Of a stretch of DNA of 8,966 bases, positions 5,900-8,966 are shown in pieces. The DNA lies in assembly GCA_964521025.1 (NCBI GenBank), contig CAZFPK010000087.1, positions 1-8,966 on the forward strand, written 5' to 3'. Below the pieces are notes generated by a model, which made no database searches, was not told the origin of the DNA, and saw only the letters and a program-made list of their open reading frames with translations. The stretch comes from DRTC01 sp964521025 (GTDB lineage Bacteria > Cloacimonadota > Cloacimonadia > Cloacimonadales > TCS61). Position 1 is the first letter of the stretch, and each line of letters starts with the position of its first letter. A program made the position numbers and the translations under genes.

Positions 5900-6754
5900 T
5901 TAAATCAAATAATCTATATCTTTTTCAACTTCTTTGTAAGCATATTTCATGATCTTTTGCAGAGCTTTTTTCTGGATTTGGCGGACTCTTTCGCGGGACA
6001 GCCCGAGTTCTTCCCCGATTTGAGCAAAGTTTTTCCCTTTTCCGCTTTCGAGTCCGAAATATTCTCTCACGATCAAAGCATCGCGGGAAGGTAATTTCCT
6101 AATCGACCTGTCTATGCTTTTTTTGACTTTATCACGGTAATAAAGAGTTTTCGGATCGACAGTGTCCGCATCTTCGAGGAACTCTTTGATGGTGACCGCA
6201 TCATGTTTGCTCGTATAACTCGGTTCTTCGAGAGAAATCGTATTGATCGCCTGTTTATTGATTTTTTTGATGGCTTTCTCTTTCAGGTAGGTCATTTTGG
6301 ATATTTCTTCGATGGTTGCTTTTTCTCCGGTTTCGCTGAAAATCTTGTCCTTGGCGATTTTAATTTTACCGGCAATATTTGCTTTGCCCAAAGGCATTCT
6401 GATCACATTTGTCTTTTCTGCAAGAGCAAACAGGATCCTCTGCTTGATCCACCAGACAGCGTAAGAAATCAGTTTATTGTCCTTTTCCGGTTCAAATTTT
6501 TCGATTGCTTTGATCAGACCCATGTTTCCTTCGCTGATCAATTCTGCCAGGGTTAATCCTCGATTCTGGTAACGGGCTGCTATTTTGACGACGAATTTCA
6601 AGTTGGACTGCACCAGTTTGTTGATTGCTTCTTTGTCCCCTTTTTTTGCTTTGCGGGCAAGTTTGTTTTCTTCTGCGCGGGATAAAGTCTTGATCTTTGC
6701 TATCTGGTTCAGGTAGCTCTGCAGGGCTTTATCTTCAAAGACATTTTCTGCCAT
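5900..6754 (-). CDS. RpoD-type RNA polymerase sigma-70 factor
   Basis: A 284-residue group 1/2 sigma factor that directs RNA polymerase to promoters. Region 1.2 (about 9-40) includes LQSYLNQIAKIKTLSRAEE. Region 2 (about 44-116) has NLKFVVKIAARYQNRGL, LAELISEGNMGLIKAIEKFEP and SYAVWWIKQRI. Region 3 (about 125-200) follows. Region 4 (about 210-270) has LPSRDALIVREYFGLE and the helix-turn-helix IGEELGLSRERVRQIQKKAL. Region 1.1 and the non-conserved insert are absent. This matches the short primary sigma of Bacteroidota-like bacteria more than the 600-residue proteobacterial form. ATG 6754 is preceded by AAGGAT. Whether this is the primary or an alternative sigma cannot be decided from the window. 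It follows the MerR-like gene by 74 bases and may share its transcript; a TTGACT in that gap (minus strand) lacks a good -10. Confidence 0.93.
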   Translation of the reverse strand: MAENVFEDKALQSYLNQIAKIKTLSRAEENKLARKAKKGDKEAINKLVQSNLKFVVKIAARYQNRGLTLAELISEGNMGLIKAIEKFEPEKDNKLISYAVWWIKQRILFALAEKTNVIRMPLGKANIAGKIKIAKDKIFSETGEKATIEEISKMTYLKEKAIKKINKQAINTISLEEPSYTSKHDAVTIKEFLEDADTVDPKTLYYRDKVKKSIDRSIRKLPSRDALIVREYFGLESGKGKNFAQIGEELGLSRERVRQIQKKALQKIMKYAYKEVEKDIDYLI

Positions 6755-6828
6755 AAATGATCCTTAATTCTCAAACACTCCATAATGCAACTGCTATTTC
6801 ATAAAACATCGATTTTAAGTCAACTTCT

Positions 6829-7131
6829 TCAAATCTGGAATTCATTTTTATGATCATAAATAAAGTCCAGAAGCTCATCATCAGACATTTTCAGTTTTTT
6901 CGCTAAAGAGAAAACTATTTTCACGCCGGAAAGATTTAAGCCGATTTCCTGGGTCAGGGTAATGATAATATTTATTTTCAGAATATCCTTTTTGGAAAAA
7001 ATCCGTGTCCGGTTTTTGGTGCGTTGAATTTTCAGCAGGTGTTTTCTTTCATACATCCTGATGGTCTGATCGTGAATGCCAAGTTTTTTTGCAGCTTCCC
7101 CGATCAGGAAATGATCTTTTCTTTTATTCAT
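6829..7131 (-). CDS. MerR-family regulator resembling HspR
   Basis: A 100-residue DNA-binding protein with the MerR winged helix-turn-helix at the N terminus: FLIGEAAKKLGIHDQTIRMYE (8-28), then RTKNRTRIFSKKDILKIN (37-54). The pattern IGEAAKKLGIH-QTIRMYER with a following NTR-like wing, and LTQEIGLNLSGVKIV (59-73), is close to HspR-type repressors that in other bacteria control chaperone genes. There is no long effector-binding domain and no metal-binding cysteine pair as in MerR or ZntR. GGAG on the minus strand (7143-7140) sits eight bases before the ATG. The gene ends at TGA. No HAIR-type operator (CTTGAGT-N7-ACTCAAG) was seen around it, so its target is open. It lies directly upstream of the sigma factor gene. 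Confidence 0.85.
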   Translation of the reverse strand: MNKRKDHFLIGEAAKKLGIHDQTIRMYERKHLLKIQRTKNRTRIFSKKDILKINIIITLTQEIGLNLSGVKIVFSLAKKLKMSDDELLDFIYDHKNEFQI

Positions 7132-7146
7132 CGATAAATCTCCATT

Positions 7147-7250
7147 TTAACTCACCCTCGATCCCTTTCTTTAAAAGAGAGGGAAGATTTGTTTTCCTTC
7201 TCTCTGTAAGGGATCTGTCCGGTTCTTGACGAAGGTTTTAGATGAGATAA
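7147..7250. repeat. Hairpin-rich element with near-terminal inverted repeats
   Basis: Outer ends TTAACTCA (7147-7154) and TGAGATAA (7243-7250) are inverted copies with one mismatch. Inside, ATCCCTT (7161-7167) pairs with AAGGGAT (7208-7214), AGAGAG (7176-7181) with CTCTCT (7200-7205) and GGAA (7182-7185) with TTCC (7194-7197). The nested arms would fold into one long imperfect stem. It fills nearly all of the gap between the M23 peptidase stop and the regulator start. It could be a MITE-like insertion or an extended terminator for the peptidase operon, although no T-run follows the stem on the minus strand. Confidence 0.5.
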
Positions 7251-7272
7251 CCGCGCAATTTTACATAACTCA

Positions 7273-8238
7273 TCAAAATTCCGGCAGCACTTCTCTCGGA
7301 TCTATCGCTTTTCCTTTCTTACGATACTCGAAATGAAGATGCGGACCTGTCGTCGTTCCCGTATCTCCTAGAGTAGCGATCGGCTGACCTTTTTTTACTT
7401 CCTCTCCCAATCTCACCAAATTCATTTCATTGTGAGCATAGATCGTCATCACATAATTTTCATGCTCCAGAATTACTACATTTCCATATCCTTTTTGCGT
7501 CCCTGCAAAAGCAACTTTTCCGGAAAGAACTGCATAAACCGGCTCCCCGATCGCTCCGGAAATATCGATCCCTTTATGCTGTCTTCCGTCCCGCATTCCG
7601 AACTCCGAAGTAACATTTCCTTTCACGGGTAAAAACAAATCATTTTGGAAAACCGGTTTTTCGGGAATTTTTCTATCCTCAAAAATGATCGAATCCTTTT
7701 GTATTCCCACCGGTTCTTTGATTTCTTCATTGTCCTCAAATGGAACTTCGAGATGGCCCGCTTCCAGCCAGACCTTCTGTCCTGCATTTAAAGAAAGAGA
7801 GTACAAATTATTGAATTCCACGATCTCCAGTATACCGAGATCATACATTTTGGAAATACGGTAAATCGATTCGCGAGGTTTAACCAGATGATATTTGCAT
7901 TTGGGAATGGAGCGAACCGTGACAAACTCACTTTTTTGTTGCGGCTTCGGGAGCAGATAGATCTTCTGCCCAACAAAAATTTTATCTGAACTCAAATCAT
8001 TGAATAATTTAAGTTTTTCTACGGAGATAGAATACTTCTCTCCGATATCTTTCAGGGTCTCGCCTTTCTTGACATAATGATATTTTTTGGAAGGAGTAAA
8101 ATATTTCGGGTTAGCGGAAAGTGAAAGAATTTCCGCGTATGAAAAAAAAATAAGACATAGAAAAAACAGTTTGAACAAAAATAAATTTTCCCGGATCTTT
8201 TGACGGTCTATTTGTTTTTTATTACTTTTTAAGAACAT
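7273..8238 (-). CDS. LysM-LysM-M23 peptidoglycan endopeptidase (NlpD/EnvC-like)
   Basis: A 321-residue envelope protein. After a basic N terminus comes a hydrophobic segment (about 19-40), read as a membrane anchor or uncleaved signal. Two LysM domains follow (about 53-97, starting YHYVKKGETLKDIGEKY, and about 116-158, starting YHLVKPRESIYRISKMY). The M23/LytM domain spans about 200-318. Its Zn ligands are visible as H221 and D225 (HKGID) and H302 of HLHFE (300-304), with catalytic-type H269 (YAH) and H300, so the enzyme looks active rather than a degenerate activator. It should bind peptidoglycan and cut peptide crosslinks in the periplasm. It starts seven bases after the acylphosphatase stop codon and has no clear Shine-Dalgarno site, so translational coupling with that gene is likely. 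It ends at TGA. Confidence 0.92.
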   Translation of the reverse strand: MFLKSNKKQIDRQKIRENLFLFKLFFLCLIFFSYAEILSLSANPKYFTPSKKYHYVKKGETLKDIGEKYSISVEKLKLFNDLSSDKIFVGQKIYLLPKPQQKSEFVTVRSIPKCKYHLVKPRESIYRISKMYDLGILEIVEFNNLYSLSLNAGQKVWLEAGHLEVPFEDNEEIKEPVGIQKDSIIFEDRKIPEKPVFQNDLFLPVKGNVTSEFGMRDGRQHKGIDISGAIGEPVYAVLSGKVAFAGTQKGYGNVVILEHENYVMTIYAHNEMNLVRLGEEVKKGQPIATLGDTGTTTGPHLHFEYRKKGKAIDPREVLPEF

Positions 8239-8245
8239 TTAGTTG

Positions 8246-8521
8246 TTAAAATTCTACTCTGAAATTATCGTATTCAACCGCAGTTGTCAAATCAGATATT
8301 TCGAGTTTTTTAATCCTGGAAAAAGTCGATCCTTTGCGTAATTCTTTGATAAACATTTCGAGATCTGTCTCTTCAGCGCAAGCAACGACTTGTACTCTGC
8401 CGTCATACAGGTTCCTGGTGTAACCTTTAATATTATACAAATTTGCCTTTCGCACCACAAAATATCGAAAGCCGACACCTTGCACCCGACCTGAAACATA
8501 TATTTCAACGCTTTTCATCAT
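8246..8521 (-). CDS. acyP: Acylphosphatase
   Basis: A 91-residue protein of normal acylphosphatase length, hydrolysing carboxyl-phosphate bonds such as acetyl phosphate or carbamoyl phosphate in the cytoplasm. The signature VSGRVQGVGFRYF lies at 9-21, including the phosphate-binding loop and catalytic R19. GYTRNLYDGRVQVVA (33-47) contains catalytic N37. Two adjacent ATGs (8521-8519 and 8518-8516) are possible starts; GGA eight bases or so upstream on the minus strand slightly favours the first. It is the first gene of a likely two-gene operon with the M23 peptidase. Confidence 0.93.
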   Translation of the reverse strand: MMKSVEIYVSGRVQGVGFRYFVVRKANLYNIKGYTRNLYDGRVQVVACAEETDLEMFIKELRKGSTFSRIKKLEISDLTTAVEYDNFRVEF

Positions 8522-8541
8522 GTAAATTCCAACCTGAAAAG

Positions 8542-8571
8542 ATAAAAGAAATATGAGCGTGATGTTGTCAA
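8542..8571 (-). promoter_or_regulatory. Possible sigma-70 promoter for acyP-M23
   Basis: On the minus strand a perfect -35 hexamer TTGACA (8571-8566) is followed after 18 bases by TTTTAT (8547-8542), a 4/6 match to TATAAT. Transcription would start near 8535, giving a leader of about 14 bases that still contains the ribosome-binding region. The -10 is weak, so this is tentative. Confidence 0.4.
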
Positions 8572-8669
8572 ATTTTTATTTTGGAAGGAATAGTCTAGCC
8601 GCCAAGAACACGATGAAGCATTAAAAATTTTTTGATATTATTTAAGTCAAGTTTCGCAGTAAAATGTAA

Positions 8670-8685
8670 AACCGTTAAAATGGTT
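8670..8685. repeat. Palindrome of array B, unit 1
   Basis: AACCGTT-AA-AATGGTT: seven base pairs in RNA, one of them a G-U wobble (G8674 with U8681), with a 2-base centre. Confidence 0.55.
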
Positions 8686-8713
8686 ATATTATCATATTTT
8701 ACTGTTTTATTCA

Positions 8714-8729
8714 CCCTGATAAATCAGGG
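8714..8729. repeat. Palindrome of array B, unit 2
   Basis: CCCTGAT-AA-ATCAGGG: a perfect 7-base-pair stem with a 2-base centre. Confidence 0.65.
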
Positions 8730-8780
8730 CGTTATTCTGAAAACAATGATAGCAATTTTGATGAAAGTTGATCGGAATAA

Positions 8781-8800
8781 CACCACAATTCATTGTGGTG
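8781..8800. repeat. Palindrome of array B, unit 3
   Basis: CACCACAAT-TC-ATTGTGGTG: a perfect 9-base-pair stem with a 2-base centre. The spacer after it carries GAAGTT..AAAGGAT (8805-8819), also present at 2175-2189. Confidence 0.7.
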
Positions 8801-8826
8801 CTGAGAAGTTCAAAAGGATCATACCT

Positions 8827-8857
8827 AACCATTTCAATGGTTTTTGTGAATTTTCAG
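8827..8857. repeat. Palindrome of array B, unit 4, with tail shared with array A
   Basis: AACCATT-TC-AATGGTT (8827-8842), a perfect 7-base-pair palindrome, followed by a tail ending GAATTTTCAG. It is nearly identical to 2334-2363: the arms are the same and the tail differs by a few bases. Confidence 0.7.
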
Positions 8858-8966
8858 AATCAAATCATTTAGAAATTGTAAAATTTGTATAACTTTTAAG
8901 TGTGTAATAAATTACTAATCTTTCCGACTTGTCTTAATTGTTTATGTAATAAGTAATTAAGTCAAA

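Larger units (their letters stand above)
8572..8966. other. Gene-free stretch with palindrome array B
   Basis: No credible gene lies in this region. An 86-codon plus-strand open frame (8632-8892) runs straight through the palindromes, starts without a ribosome-binding site and has no recognisable motif, so I treat it as chance. The stretch is very AT-rich. It holds the four palindromes listed separately (8670-8857). Its last 80 bases show only a weak inverted repeat (CTTAATT 8933-8939 with AATTAAG 8955-8961). Confidence 0.65.

Noticed and set aside
6755..6828. HAIR operator or clear promoter between the MerR-like and sigma genes
   Set aside because: No CTTGAGT-N7-ACTCAAG-like inverted repeat. 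TTGACT on the minus strand lacks a convincing -10 at 16-18 bases.
8590..8625. Fragment that looks like a degenerate purine-rich repeat (CCGCCAAGAACACGATGAAG)
   Set aside because: Only one copy in the window and no internal periodicity strong enough to call.
8670..8857. CRISPR array
   Set aside because: Palindromes are short, differ in arm sequence and have unequal spacing (28, 51 and 26 bases); no direct repeat of 24-40 bases and no cas gene.
8632..8892. 86-codon plus-strand open frame
   Set aside because: It runs through the palindrome array, has no ribosome-binding site and shows no recognisable motif.

Overview
The window reads as an AT-rich chromosomal segment of an anaerobic, Gram-negative bacterium of the Fibrobacteres-Chlorobi-Bacteroidetes (FCB) type. 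Three things point there. The large secreted protein ends in a 'NYPNPF...TTISY' type IX secretion (T9SS)-like sorting domain. The sigma factor is short, about 284 residues, and has no region 1.1. Shine-Dalgarno sites are clear. Candidatus Cloacimonadota or a relative is my best guess, but this is inference from style and not a database result. The code is standard: three neighbouring genes end at UGA exactly where their families end.

Layout. At 1-772 (minus) is the N-terminal part of an MgtE magnesium transporter, cut by the window edge. Divergent from it are a DUF438-hemerythrin-PAS protein (901-2094, plus) and, after a 318-base hairpin-bearing gap, a secreted ChaN/DUF399 haem-binding-type protein (2413-3291, plus). 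A compact convergent region with four hairpins (3305-3490) separates these from minus-strand genes. Those are a secreted multidomain thioredoxin-like protein (3469-5631), an RpoD-type sigma factor (5900-6754), a MerR/HspR-like regulator (6829-7131), a LysM-LysM-M23 peptidase (7273-8238) and an acylphosphatase (8246-8521). The last 445 bases hold no credible gene but contain an array of four short palindromes related to the array at 2208-2363.

The most important observation concerns the 3469-5631 gene. Its signal peptide and first thioredoxin motif are separated from the rest by a single in-frame TGA at 5526-5524. That TGA replaces exactly the first cysteine of the CxxC motif (W-U-G-Y-C-P). 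A stem-loop follows with the size, spacing, bulged U and GU-containing apical loop of a bacterial SECIS element. A cis-proline motif (ALPSSAFNG) downstream completes the thioredoxin fold. I therefore read it as one 720-residue selenoprotein starting at 5631, not as an open reading frame starting at 5487. An exported, T9SS-tagged UxxC selenoprotein would be unusual. A perfect FNR-type palindrome (TTGAT-N4-ATCAA) lies upstream of it.

Functionally the genes are a mixed housekeeping/envelope set: metal transport, an iron/oxygen-type sensor, a haem-binding-like secreted protein, an extracellular redox-type protein, cell-wall hydrolysis and two transcription regulators. Apart from likely co-transcription of acylphosphatase with the peptidase, and perhaps the regulator with the sigma factor, nothing shows they form one pathway.
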